The translations under genes and the position numbers were made by a program. A DNA stretch of 64,000 bases from Anoplolepis gracilipes (lineage: Eukaryota; Arthropoda; Insecta; Hymenoptera; Formicidae). The stretch lies in the NCBI RefSeq assembly GCF_047496725.1, contig NC_132977.1, forward strand, positions 1,893,001 through 1,957,000, given 5' to 3'. Positions 11,415 to 25,626 of this stretch are shown here, one piece after another. Every line of letters begins with the position of its first letter. Position 1 is the first letter of the stretch. The notes below the pieces were generated by a model, which saw only the letters and a program-made list of their open reading frames with translations, ran no database searches and was not told the DNA's origin.

Positions 11415-11494
11415 GTATTGTTGTTGCGTTCATATATTTTATTTTGTAAATAATGTGTGATCCTTAATAATATGTATATAAATATATAAATATA

Positions 11495-11536
<42 letters not shown>

Positions 11537-12455
11537 CATATAGAATATATATATATCTACATATAATATATAGAATATAATATATATCATATATATATAT
11601 ATATATATACATATCAATATATATATATATATATATAGATATATCACACAACTTCTATATATTATATGTAGATAGATTGCTAACACGATTGTCTCATATG
11701 GTGAAACATGAAACAAAGACAGTCATTTACAATTGAGTCATTTACAATTGACAAATGAGAATGTAAGTGTATATATAAATATATGTTAGTAAGTGTAAAA
11801 ATGTGTATATCAGTGTATATTAACTCAACATATATATATATATATATATTCTACTCATAAATGATTGTCCTGATTTCTGTTACATCGATATTAGCAATTT
11901 AGATATAATATATTAAAAGTCTACGGTATATATAATATTTTCTTTAAGGAAATAAAACAGTTATGATTAAAAAAAAATTTGGAATATGATCTCTTTTTTC
12001 TTTTTAAGGAGAATGTAATAATCTTCCTAATCATCCGGGCGAAGATTGATATTGAGGTGGCAACCATAGCATAAAAGCTCGAATTATCGCAGGTGACAAA
12101 AATTAAATTGTGCCGTACTACAATTGATCCCAAGTTCTTCTACAGAACGCTTCTGTATAAATACTCTAGAATTACGTAAATTGCAAATGCAATTCTGAAT
12201 GTTTATAAAGAAATCGTGTACATATACATATAAAATTTGTACATATAAGGAAGACGTATATTATCATTTATTCTCACATAGCGCAATCATTCTCGTCTCG
12301 TATTTGATGTGTAATTGTTAGATAAAATTTCAATGAATTACTTATTGTTGATCACTGTTGACACTACGTCTCGTTAGCACTCTTGTAGATTGAATGTAGT
12401 CAATAAAGGCCAGTATAATATCTGCAATTTTAAATCGTTTATCCTGAACACATGT

Positions 12456-12517
<62 letters not shown>

Positions 12518-13771
12518 TTCTAAGTTTATTGTATTTAATTGATCGTTTTGATCAAACGAAACATGTGAAATATTTCGTTTATATTGTTTAATAGTGATAA
12601 GATGAACAATTTTTGTAAGTAAATTATTGGCATGGGAACGGGACCGGGCCAGTAAGTACTTATTTGTACAATGATATTAGATGATAATAAAAGTTCATTA
12701 TTTTACCATCTTTTTGTAAAAAGTTAAATAATGTGACCTGTTTAAAAGACACGTGCCTATTCCTTTTATTAATTTATGCATTAGCTGCGATAATAAATGA
12801 ACATCAGAATAATAATTTGTCTTTTGGATTTTTTTCCAAATTGTTTAAAAAATTATTACAAAATTTATTATTACAAAAATTATATAATTTGAATCTGAAT
12901 CGCAACAGAAAAAAAATAGAGGAATAGATATACTTTTGTTAAATAGACAAATTAAGTTGTACAAAATATGTTAGCTAAATTGTATATTGTTACAACAATA
13001 TTTTTATGCTAATCGTGGACATTCTAATATTCGATTAGCATTGAAGAGTCAAAATTTATGTTTATTAAATACGTTTGCGCAATTAATATTACAACGCTAT
13101 GACGCAAAACTGTATCTTCATTTAAATAATATATATTTTTATTCTATAATAAATTACTGAAAAACGATTGTTGAGCTTGAATTCAATAAAATAGCAAAAA
13201 TGTATTTGAATATGTGAGATAATATTTTGATATGTGATAATGATATATAAAAGCATGTTTTCAAAAAAAATCATAATATTTAAGACAAAAAATGTCTTAT
13301 ATTGTTTAATTCTATAAAAAGAGTGCAACATTTAAATTACTAATTGTAAGATTATTATTAAAAATAATAAACTTGTTTTATAAAATAAATATAAAGGAAT
13401 TGAGTTTCGTTTCTTGACGTTAATGTATACATGAATTCACTGCAAAAAGCATGAGAATACGAGGTCGGCTGGACTGATTTTATGAATGTAACTGTTTAAC
13501 GTGGTAATGTTAGGTGACAGACGGCCGCATTTAGTCGTAATACTTTGATATGAATATTCAATGTACGTATGCCAAGAATACTCGATAAGACGGTTTCATG
13601 AATACACACATTCGTTGCCTACGCTGACGTATGTGTCCTTTTCGCAATGTTTTGTTTGACGAACACATAAGTCATGTATTACGTATAGTTCCGCGAGAGC
13701 ACAGAACATTTATATACTTACTTTTTCAGACTATAGAGTGTCGAAACCAAGTGGATATTACGTGAGTATAT
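11415..13771. other. AT-rich intergenic sequence with dense (TA)n arrays
   Basis: Contains several TA arrays between 11480 and 11650, another at 11829-11849 and a 48-base array near 12460-12507. Open frames here are artefacts of TA repeats (Tyr/Ile runs). No gene, RNA or clear inverted repeat was recognised. Confidence 0.6.
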
Positions 13772-16143
13772 AGGGTGTCTGCTCAAATCTTATAAAAAAA
13801 TTCCTCGAAAATTCCCCGATTTTCCAGGTATTTTTGTCCGAAATTCCAAGTAAAGAGAATATTTTCCAAATTTTCTATATAACTTTCTCTAATATAATTT
13901 TTTTTTATTATACACGTTTTCTAATAATTTTCATCCATACGAAAGGAAAAAAACAGAGTCTCTTAAGTTTCAAGTGCTAGATTTGTAAATGTATTTAAAA
14001 AACTGATAGTTGTGAATAACTTTCATAAGATGAGTATTTTTCACTTGCATAAAATTATCATCTCCTTATCATTACAAATTACAAATAATATGTACTTAAT
14101 AGTCAATTATGTTAAGACATTGAATATATAAATAAAATATATATATATATAATATTTTCAATGAATAATTTGTTTGCTTGACTAATGTGTATGAAGCAAG
14201 CTCACTTCGTGGAAACTTACTAATTGTTGAGAGTTCTGGTTTTATTTATAATAATTCTAGAGTTTTCTTTCTCTTTACGATTTTAAACAAATAGTTTTGG
14301 CCATTAAATAAAGAAAATGCTCAGGATTGTAAGACGCCAAGTTTCACTGCTTTGCCTGCTGACAATTTTTTAAGCCTTTTTGTCAGATTTTATAAGAGAG
14401 TTTCATAACAGTTCTAGAAAAAGTTTCATGTGTAAAAATTATTAGAATATTAATTAAACAAATTAAGTAGTCAAATTAAACGTTGATCATAATTCTATTG
14501 ATAGTTCTATCCATTAATGAGATTTCGTATTATTCTACAATCATTTTTAATTCCTAGAAAGAGAGAATTTTATACATAAAAATTATTAAAATATATATTA
14601 AACAAATTAGATCGCTCGAACGCCAAACATATAAATATTGATTGTGAGATAAGGCTGATCGTATTTCGACAATTCTATTGATTTTAATGAGATTTCATGT
14701 CAGTCTGTATAATCACTTTTAATTTCCAGAGAGGATTCTATGCGTAAAAATTATTAAAATAATTATTAAATAAATTAGATTGTCCCAAACGCTAATCATA
14801 CAAGTACCGAGATGAGGACGCTGGTTTCATTTCGATTGTTTTATCGACTTTAAATGAGATTTCGTGTTATTTTTTTTGGTGTTCATCACTTTCTGAACAG
14901 AGTTCTAGGTATGCGTAAAATTATTATATCTTAAGAATATTTATTAACAATCGAGTCGCCGATGTAACACGGTTAGACATAAATCTTATTTAAAATAAAT
15001 TTTATTTAGGATTTAATTTGTATAATTAATATTTTAATAATTTTTACGCATAGAGAACTTTTTGTAAAACTATTGCAGCACTCTCAATCGCTTAAAATCT
15101 TACAAGAATGCTAAAGAAATCGTTGAAGAACAAAGATGTGACGTGAACTGTCTCAGTTTGTTCCGATTTTTTCCGAGCCATTCTTTTAATGACTTTTAAT
15201 GATTTGTTTAATATATCAAGAATTCTAGAACTATTAAAAATAAAGTTAAAATTCTCTTTTCAACAATTAATGATAATTATACTATATAATGATATCTATA
15301 CCTTAACGGCGACAAAAAAATAAATTCGGCGAGTAATACGTAATAAATTACCTCGTAATAAATTATCTAATTGTTCCTACGAAACCTGATGCCATCCCAG
15401 GCCTCTGTTCATCTTCTCCTAATCCTTTGTTGCATCTTCAAAAGCAATCACAAAACACTCGTGCGACATTTTATACGACACTTTCGATTTTGATACGAAT
15501 GATAACAAAATTATCGTGTACAACGCGTTTTACATACAAAAAATTCGGAGTGTACTTTTTCACGGATTAATAGATATGAATAAAACAAATAATAATGAAA
15601 CAAACGTCCGTCTTTCTCTTCGACACTCCCGACACTCGTTCGCACGCGAATTCACTTCCTGCCTTCCCCCTCCTCTTTTAACGCAATCCGACTCACCATT
15701 TATGATGAATTTATAATTGTTAGACATATATCCCTTGATACTCGCGGGTATCCGTCAACATTCGGATACTCCTTTAAATGTTGTTATAGAACTCATAAAT
15801 TTCGTCGGTCAAGCAAAAATAGCCGCCGAAATACGCGCAAAAGCAACGAGATATAGGAAAATTGTTAAAATTTTATTGTTAACGGTTATTATTTAATTTG
15901 TTAAGAACTCTAACCATTAAAAATAAAGCCAGAACTCTCATCAACTTAATGAGTTTACACAAAGACGCCAGTATCATACACACGACTGACTATTTACAAT
16001 ATGAGTAAAATTATTAAAATGAAAAGTTGCAAAAAAATTTCCTGAATCTCAATAAAATTCGATAAGACTTTCCTCATTTTTCCAAAAAAAAATTCCTGAG
16101 AATTCCAAGACTTTCATGTTTTTCTAAGGAGTAGATACCCTGA
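13772..16143. mobile_element. Long degraded TIR element of the GGTGTCTACTC-type family
   Basis: The left end AGGGTGTCTGCTCAAATCT and the right end GGAGTAGATACCCTGA are imperfect inverted repeats. About 50 bases at the left and 115 at the right align with the two ends of the compact copy at 26752-26892, in the same relative orientation. Related termini with runs of AAATTCC/GGAATTT are common in invertebrate genomes. The 2.3-kb body has no transposase-like frame but holds a ~170-base degenerate tandem repeat. It could be one long copy or two fragments that happen to flank unrelated DNA. Superfamily not assigned. Confidence 0.55.
14400..14950. repeat. Degenerate ~170-bp tandem repeat
   Basis: The block AATGAGATTTC recurs at 14516, 14686 and 14853 (spacings 170 and 167). 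The block TAAAAATTATTA recurs near 14433, 14577, 14745 and 14916. Each unit also has a TTCTATTGAT-like stretch and AAACAAATTA. The first unit is about 30 bases shorter. An inverted fragment of the same unit is at 15032-15055. It lies inside the 13772-16143 element. Confidence 0.65.
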
Positions 16144-16164
16144 GCATATAAAGTAAATTTGATA

Positions 16165-16170
16165 TTTATT
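16165..16170 (-). terminator. Candidate poly(A) signal of the BTB-BACK-TLDc gene
   Basis: TTTATT on the + strand reads AATAAA on the minus strand, 278 bases past the stop codon at 16448. It lies just outside the transposon-like element ending near 16143. Other AT-rich variants lie nearby, so use of this site is uncertain. Confidence 0.3.
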
Positions 16171-16447
16171 TGACACATTATACAAAAAAAAAAAAATTAT
16201 TGTATAAGTACATATATTGTATAAAGTATAAGTAAAATATAATTATATAAAAATATAAGTAACAAAATCAGTCTTTTCATTATGTCATTTTGTAAAAATA
16301 TATAGAACTATAGAAATTGAATATGGAAATATATAATTGGTACGACAGATAAATTATTTAATATGCAATATCTAATAAACCGTGAATGAAATTTAACAAA
16401 TAAGATAAGTATATTTCTTATAAGCGACATATTTATCGATGATTAAC

Positions 16448-19400
16448 TCAATGATTGGATTTTGGAACAGGATGACTCGGGGTGAAAACTTCATAATCAA
16501 CTACCGAGAAGTGATAGTCCCCCATCAGTAGCTGATTAGACGCGTGATCCCCCTCATAACTATGCGGAAGATTACTATAGCTTTCTTTGTTGATATTGCA
16601 ATTGCTCGATATAAGTAGATCAGCGCCGGCACCAAAAATCGGTCCTATGCTGTAATATATAATGTAAATTAAATAAAATTAATTTAATTTAAAAGCTTAA
16701 TAAAAATTTTCTATGAAAATTGCGGATTTTTACTCAGGATGATAGCAGATAGCGAACGATTTCTTCACGATATCGAATTTTGTCGGCGGTACGTCTTGAT
16801 TATTCGTCAGCGTGAACAGGAAACTCTTTTCTGAAGCAATATATTGCGCCTTCGAGTTAGTTTTACCCCACGGAACGTCGCTAAATCCTCCGCATATTTC
16901 GCCGCGTACTCCCTGAAATAAAACAAGATTTTTTTTTGCAGATACAGAAAACTTGAAGAAATAAAAATATGATACTCACCAGCACTATCACATACGTTGG
17001 GCAAACGTTATCACAGTGTCGATGAAAAGACGCAGCAGAATAACCATGAGTGGACGCTCTGAAAGCAATAGTTTATGAATCACAATTGTACAATTTGATA
17101 TACAAGTTTGACAGTATTAGTGTATATTTTTTATAAAAAGATTTTTACAAAAAGACCTGCATTTTTCCTGCAGAAAATAATAAAATAAAATTATTATATA
17201 TTAAACAAATATAAACAATGTTTAAAATATTGTTTAATAATTTTGTAATTATTTATAAATTACATATATGCATAGATTGAGAAAAATCATTGCCTCATCA
17301 GCTGAAACATTTCGAGAGATAAAAATAAAATTCTTATGCAAAGACTAATTGTTAACATTATTTAATTTATCGTTATTTAAGGAATTGCTTTTAAAATACT
17401 TCTTACATGATATACTTTTGAAACATACCGGTAGACTAATCGCCAACTCTGCTTAGATACTCCGTACCATTGATTCAAGAGTCGTTGGAAACTCACTTTG
17501 TCCCGGGAAAGGATCTGCGAGCTCGGAAAAAGAAAGGGGCTCACGCGCGGATGCAGCCGCTTGTCAGAGCAAATCTCCGAGTATTTATTCGGCAGAGCTG
17601 CATACCTATACCTAAAGTGAAACGTCGAGGTCGAAGGCGATATCACCAAACGGTGAGTGCCGCCCCGTTAGATCATACCTTAGAAATTTTGAGCCGCTCG
17701 ATCGATCGGGACTGAAAAATTCGTACCTCTCCAACGACATTTCTATCGGCACCGCACCAGTTGGCTCTACCTCTTCTGCAAATACTTGGCTGTCTATCAG
17801 CAACAATCTTACATGATTTATCACACCAGACAAATGTTGACACACTCTTAAACGCTCCTCCTCGGTCCAGTGTTGCGTGGGCTGTGTCACTCCAGCCTAA
17901 AAGAATAATATAATTAAAAAGCATATTGTTAAATTATTATGCTAAATTTGAAACATTAAAAAATTGAAAATAGAGTAATAAAATAAGCAGACCTGATATT
18001 TTGCCCAATTAAGGACAGCTCGCCATACATCCTCCTCTTCCAAACCAAGATAGTCTGACGATATTAATTTTACCAAGGCATCTTTTGGAAGATTACAAAA
18101 TGCTGTTGTCTTTACAGTGTCCACAGCGTTTTCTCCGATAAAAGCAAAGCATTTCTCGATAAAAGATGAACATGCAGTTTTTCCACCTGGAAAAAATGTC
18201 ATTTTTATCTATAAAACGGTTTGTGTAAATATTATTTAAAATTAAATTTGAAAGTATTTGAAAATGTTTCTCTTTTTAAACAAAATTATAAACAGAAATA
18301 GAAATTTATTTAAAAATTACAAGAAATATTTCTATAAAAAATAATAAATATATATATATATATGATTAGAAAGTTTCTTTTTATAAATAAATAAATCATG
18401 AACACAATCTCACTTTTTAGTTTTCTGTGAAACATATTTATTCCTTAGTAAACTTGTCTTATGTCGATTTCTTGAATTTAATTGATAATCTCTATTTGAT
18501 CATGATCCTCAATATAAATACCATTTCTCTATTCAACTATATTTCTTTATTTTGTTTCTCGCTATATAGAAACTATATATTTGTAATAGAGATATTTAAA
18601 TGTTATGTAGGTAAAAATGAATAGAGACATTTCTTAGAGAATATGAAACTATTTTATAATTGCTTATATATATTCTATTTATAAAGTCAAATACACATTC
18701 ATCATGAATTAAAAAAACCTGTCATACAAGATATAGCTCAACATTGTTAGTATCGCTAACAAGCAATAGAAATGCATAATATATTGCAAAGAACTTTTGT
18801 TCACACAAGTTTAAATTAAACAAATATATGTATTGACATATAAAATATCGGCTGATTTCAAAACACTTTCAAAACAAAATTTGATCGTATTTTTCATTCA
18901 TACGGTAGAAATTTACGGTATCGAAACAACAAAAGTATTACAGAATATACAAATTGTTATCCACGCATTCATTATGCAAATACATTTTTCTCACGCTTAA
19001 AGAACCGTCAATTTTTATAGTTAAACAATCTCCCTGAGCGCTTTTCTCACAGTTCAAGAAATGTTAAAGAATGCAGTCTGTGAAACTCGATGCCCGCCAA
19101 ATTTGCTACGAGTTGAGGTTATATTTTCCACTAATTTCCACTGGGATTGGTATTTTGTATTAGCGTGATGTTGTCGCCCTTCAACATGATCCGTCCGAGT
19201 TGCTTCCTGATTTTTGTCTTTATGTGATACTCCTCGGCATCATCCAGCACCAGATTCATGTATTCGTCGAAGCCGACGATGTGTCCCTCGATCCGTAAGT
19301 TCACGTTCTCAAACAGCCAGACCTGTACGCGCGAACGGTTTTGCAGATAACGGAATATCAGGTTGATGGGCTGAACCATCACCTTCTGAACTTTCTGCGG

Positions 19401-20960
19401 TCCCTTGTACGACATTTTTCGTGCCGGTATTAAAAAATTGAATTACAAACGACAAACAGCGTATCTTGCAAGCGTGCTTTATAGCGTGGGACGCCGACAA
19501 ATATGGCGATCTTGCGGCAATAATGCCAACCTTACAACATTCACCGACACTAGTCACTTTCATGCCTACTTTGTTCTGATTGGTCAATCAAATAATTTCA
19601 AGTGCACTCTGTAGGTACGTTCCACTTGACGTTTGTAATGCTCGCGAGCGTTCCGAATGACAAGTGGAACGTATTTTGTCTCTAAAGACAAACTATCAAA
19701 AATGCAAAATATTTGGTAAATATATAGAATAAATTAATTTTATATACATATTTTAAGAGACCATATGTTTGATATCTACTACAAATATCGCGTTATTACA
19801 TTTTTCGACCGTTTTGATATTTTGAAAATCGTAGTATCACGCTTCGAGATCTCGATTGATTTCGAATCGTAGTGATTGGTTCGTACTTTCAGATCCAACA
19901 AATCAGCGTCGAATGTGACTCACAATTTGTCTGTTGAACGCAGCCAATGACGAGTCGAGTGACGAGGATTACAGTGCAGAGTCGTGTTTATATCGCTCCG
20001 TGTTTACCGTCAGTGTTATTCTTTCAAAAAAATCTCCCGCGCGAAAAGTAATCGTGAGTGTTTCGCGTAAAGTGTCGGACGTTCCTTGTGTCGCGTAACG
20101 CATTAAATATCATGCGTGCAATCCGTATTACAACTCCAATAATCAGTTTCTTTATATCCGCCGTCTCGTACATTTCCAATTTTCTCGCCGAAGTGCAATA
20201 AACGCGCCAATTGCAATGAATGCACAATAAACTTCAAGTATGTATATATTTTTGTTTTTGTAATTAATATTGTTAACAATAATAAGTTAATGCCGATATA
20301 ATGTTGCAAAATTCATATATGGAAACTATTGCGTACGATAATGTAATTCTTTTGCTCATAAATAAAAATATGACGTAAAGATTATTTTTGTGTACAGAAA
20401 GCATCGGAAATTAAACTCACGGAAATTATATCAGTTTTAATTTTTTGTTAATATTATCAGTTACACACATTTTTGCCTTATTTATATTTGAATAGTGATA
20501 AATGAAGAAGATTAAAATTATTATTTATTTTATCTTATTTTAAATGTACCATTTTCTCGACATATCGACGAAATGTTATTAATAACCATAATCGTAATAC
20601 AAGCTTGTATAATATATAATTAAATAAATAATAATATAATATAATAGATTAGTCTATAGTTAATAAATAAAAATTGATTTTCTAAAATTCGTAATATTGT
20701 AGAATCATTAAAAGCAAATAGTTTTTATATGTATAATATATTTTTAAATAATTATGTTGAAAAATATAAAATCAAATGTAAATAAGATTTTATTTTATTC
20801 GAATTGTTTTATTGAAACACTATATTAAAATACGATGATAATATTTATTGTACTTTATTAAAAAAATATAATTTTTTTAATATCTATTTTTCATTATTTT
20901 AATGTAGTACCTTTTTATTATTTTAATGCAGTATTTTTTACAAGATGTGTATATTAAATT

Positions 20961-21010
<50 letters not shown>

Positions 21011-21745
21011 ATGTTTTATATTTTATTTTTATTGCTAGGAAAGAGATGAATCAAGAAGACTTCTGTAAAGTGCTGCCGAGAACGTATATACGGTGAAATA
21101 TGATATCGATAAAAGAGAAGCCTTCATTTGGTACCGTGAGTAAAATTTTTCTATACTTTTCTCATATATGTACATATATATTATATGTACATATCATAAT
21201 AATGCATTTGGAAAATTCGAAAGTTTTCAAAGTGCCTAATTTGTAATGTGAAATACGCAGAAAATTTTTAATGTATGTATTTAATATTATAATTATTAAA
21301 TAAATACCTGGAATTCGTTCTTGAGCTTCCAATGCGGCGGTTAAAAGCGCACACGCGTTTCCGGGACTTAAAGTGGCAGATACATGTTCCTCGCAACTTC
21401 TCCAAAGTTCATCAATACCAAGTTCTTGTGCCAATCCTAGCATCTCGAAAATTCCACTGTCTTGTAGTATTATCTGCAATCAGTTAAGAGAAAATTTATA
21501 ACCATTTCGTAATCTTGCGCAATATTATAGGCTTATAAGATTTTGCACACAATATCTTATCATTTAAAATATGTCTAGAGATTTTAGAAATTATTTATCC
21601 AACATGTGCAGCAATTAAAATCTAATATTGAATTTTAAGGAAGATAAAATTTTATCTCTCTCACAAGATTAATCATTACTTGAAATAGATAAAAAATACT
21701 TCAAAAATTATATTAACTTTTCTATAAACATAAAAGCATATATAT

Positions 21746-21826
<81 letters not shown>

Positions 21827-22963
21827 GAGAGAAGAGCACATCTTACAAAATATTATACAATAAATAATAATTTTTTTAAGTATTTTCTTTAAAAATAATG
21901 CTCAAATAATATTTTGGAGAGAGTGATCTTTATTATTTATTAGATGTTTCTCACGAAATTATTTTCATAAAAATATTTTTTTATAATTTTAGTTTTGTCA
22001 ATAAGAAGAAAAATTTCGATTGTACATTTAAATTAATATATACTTATAATTAATTATGATGATATCAATGAAATAATATGTTTTATATATATATATATAT
22101 TTATTTATTTATTATATTTATAAAGTTTCCATCGATCTTATACTATTTAAAAATATTCCCTTATTCAAAAGAGCGAGATTGTGCGAGGAAATTATTGTGC
22201 TAAATAATATAATAGTGTTGCAAAATCATAAATCTGAATTGATTGTACGTAGAAAGTTATCAAATTGTACACATGATACCTACCATGCCGGTGTAGATAT
22301 AACGAATAAACTGACGGAATGTATCCGGATGCGCGTGTGGCATTCGCATCGGTGCTGGATTATTGGGTGTACCGATCCTCTTGGAAGCCACGAAATTCTT
22401 GCACCTGTGAAGTAATTTTTTCAAACAAACGTGTCTCTATCGCTCGGCATCAATTGTACTTTGCGCAAGCTGTTATCTTGACGCATTCTCTTATTGTCAG
22501 AATAAACAAGAGCCTTTTCGCTGCTTCTCGTATATACTTCTCGTAGCTACTTTTCCTACACTTTTCGTAACGAAACAGCTTAATTGACTTCGTCACGAAG
22601 CTACAGAGATACACGAAACCAACATACAGAGGCAGAGGCGTGTTCTTTCTACCTTTAGAAATTAATGGTAACCTTCAGAAGCACCCTTATGCCACGTATC
22701 TCTGTGCATTAAACTGAGAACAAAGTAGTGAAGGTGGAATGGAAATAGGAATTAGGGAGAGGATATCCCTCTTGTTCTCCCTCATATAACCCATTAATTG
22801 TTCGATCTAGACCCTTCGAATCATACTATAAATTATAGCATCGTATAATGAACGCGAAAATATGCATGCATATAGGATGTGATTAAAATAGGTGAATAAA
22901 CCTCAACAGTGTAATAAAAATTGTTGTTTTGCGGATATTTTTATTGTTATTTAAAACAGGACA

Positions 22964-23004
<41 letters not shown>

Positions 23005-24369
23005 AATATGAATAAGTTATTATTGGTGCTGGGAAATATTGAGTTTCTATTTTATTTTCATTTTCGAGTGAACGCGCACAGTAATATTTCAAATATTGAC
23101 AATGAATTTGTATAAAATTCTCACGCATAATGCAAAACCAAACATTTCACATATGTCGCTATTCTATTCGACAAATAATATCGCACAACATAATATCGCA
23201 TAGAATTGAAATGAGAACTGATATATAATTAAATGAGAAATCGAATAAACATCGTGTCCAGAAAAATACAATCCGACATTTTAGTAGTATTGTGACCTCT
23301 TCGATATATCGAAACGAAATTGAATTTACGAAGTGGAGTGTTTTCCAACAAGGAGAAAGACAGAAAGAAGCGAGGTTACGTAGGACAGAAGAGCGTAAAT
23401 TGATTCGTTTTTTCAATCGACTCAGACAGACTTTGTTTTTATACCGCCTAGTCTTAGCACGTTAATTAGTTTTGCCAGACAGTTTTATAGAAAGAAAAAG
23501 AGAAAAATCCATGATAATTCATACTTTCAATATCGATGTTCAGAAGTTAAATCCGTTAATAGCTTTTGCATTATTCTGCGAGCACTCGTCGCAAGAGTTT
23601 TCTTTATAGCTTACTGTATAATAATTTTTCTTTTTACAGAGTTTTATAAGATTATATGACTCTACTATTGATTTTAGAAAAGAGAAAGAAAGAAAGAGAG
23701 AAATACTCAATTTAATACAATGTAACATATCGCCCGTATTGCAACGCATTAGTGTTATTTTAATTTCATTTTTATTAGCGGCAGAAAAAAAATATTGTAT
23801 TCTTATTTGAATGTCATCACATCATATCAATTTACAATGCAAAAACCTATAATCTTATCTTGTAGTTATGAAAACCTACAATGTAATAAATCATTTTCTA
23901 TCTAAATCACATATAAGTAATTAATCACATATTAATTGAAAATGCTAAAGAGAAATTTAAGTTGGAAATGTGCAAAATGCGATCATATAAAATACATAAT
24001 TCTTTTCATAGAATCAAAAATAGTTGTGTCAAAAAGCAGTTTGAAGTTATACGACACTCTCAAATAAAATCAGTATATTATCACTGATAATATACATATA
24101 CATATAAGCAATGGTTTCAGTTGAGTATAGCATTACAAACAACAAAATTTTGAAAGACCCATATAGTAGTCGTATTTTTTAATTAGTGATATTTTAAAAT
24201 GCGTTTTATATTACAATATATATATGTGTGCCATAAAGTCATAGTAATATATTTTATTACAGAAATATTTAATTTTAAATTTGTTACAAGATTCTTAGTC
24301 AGACAAACTCAAATATATAATATGTAGAATCTTGTTGTAGCTATGTCACATTGTAAAAGTAAAGAAATG

Positions 24370-24425
<56 letters not shown>

Positions 24426-24958
24426 CTAAATTTACATATTAATTATACGAAATCTTATTCTAATTACAGTGAAATATAAGCTGGAAAAATAAAGTGCAAA
24501 TATTTTTAATGAAAATCAATAAAGTGCTGATCTTTCTTAAAATTTTTTTACTACTCTGTTACTTAATCAGTAGCATTTTCACCGATTCAGTTTATAAAAG
24601 AACATAGTCGCAAACGGGTGTTAGGAACATATAAAATATATGAAACGCCTAGATCGTGTGAGAAAAGCAGAGGTAAAGTGGATGAAAAGCGCGAAAATAC
24701 AGCCGAGCGCTTCGGCCTCAGTTAAGCTGAGCGTTTTCGACGGACGTGGCAAAGTTTCGAGCTCTCGACGCGAAACTCGAGAGTGTTGACGGTGCGTATG
24801 AAATCAGGGAAGGGTGAAATCATGTTTATTCGAATAAACTGGTATTTTGTAAACCGCGGTTTTACCCGAAAATATTACGTAGAAGATTACCTTTGCGCGG
24901 ATATTTCGCGAAAAATTTGTTTTGCCGACAAACGAATCGCCAATAATTAATCTCCGTA

Positions 24959-25003
<45 letters not shown>

Positions 25004-25560
25004 AATTGATTTTGTGCAATTTATATATATGTTTTTATACATTGCAGAAAAGGCTATATTATTCGTTTATTATTTCATTTAGTCAATTATCAACATTATT
25101 AAAGTAATTCTAAAGTAATGAAATTTTTACAGGCAATCTTTTCCATTGTTGTAATATTTATAGAAACTCTTACAAAAACTCAACAAGGTCGAAAAAATTG
25201 TACATACATTCATATATATGTATATCCTTGTCTAACTTCAACTTTTCTGCCACTTATATTTATGCTTTAATACCCTCCGTCGGAACTCCGTCGAAGTAAA
25301 GATTACTCGAGGCCTACTAAGAGAGAACAGTAATATGCTCTTCGAAAATTTTATTTCCACCTTTTTAGCCGGTACTCATCGCGCACGGACGAATTCTCGA
25401 GTGCGCGTCTCTTTATCACGATTTTCAATGCGGAAGAGCGTCGTAAAGAGTTTGAGCGCGCGGCATGCATTGTCCATTCGTTTCGACTGCGGACATCTGT
25501 CACGAGCACGCGTAACTTAATTTTCCCAGGTTCGCATTGGCGGACAGCCGAATAGAGAGA

Positions 25561-25626
<66 letters not shown>

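Larger units (their letters stand above)
18187..21307 (-). other. Intron 3 of the BTB-BACK-TLDc gene, hosting SmE
   Basis: A 3,121-base intron between the BTB/BACK exons. Besides the nested SmE gene it contains a moderately CpG-rich zone at about 19480-20110, + strand exon-like pieces and a long (TA)n array at 20969-21007. The parts at 18200-19080 and 20120-20960 are AT-rich with nothing recognised. Confidence 0.8.

Noticed and set aside
11384..11716. 110-codon Tyr/Ile-rich frame
   Set aside because: It is translated TA microsatellite plus the end of the Harbinger-like MITE.
21748..21823. CRISPR-like or satellite array
   Set aside because: The repeats here are dinucleotide microsatellites without spacers. 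No direct-repeat/spacer structure exists in the window, and the genome is eukaryotic.
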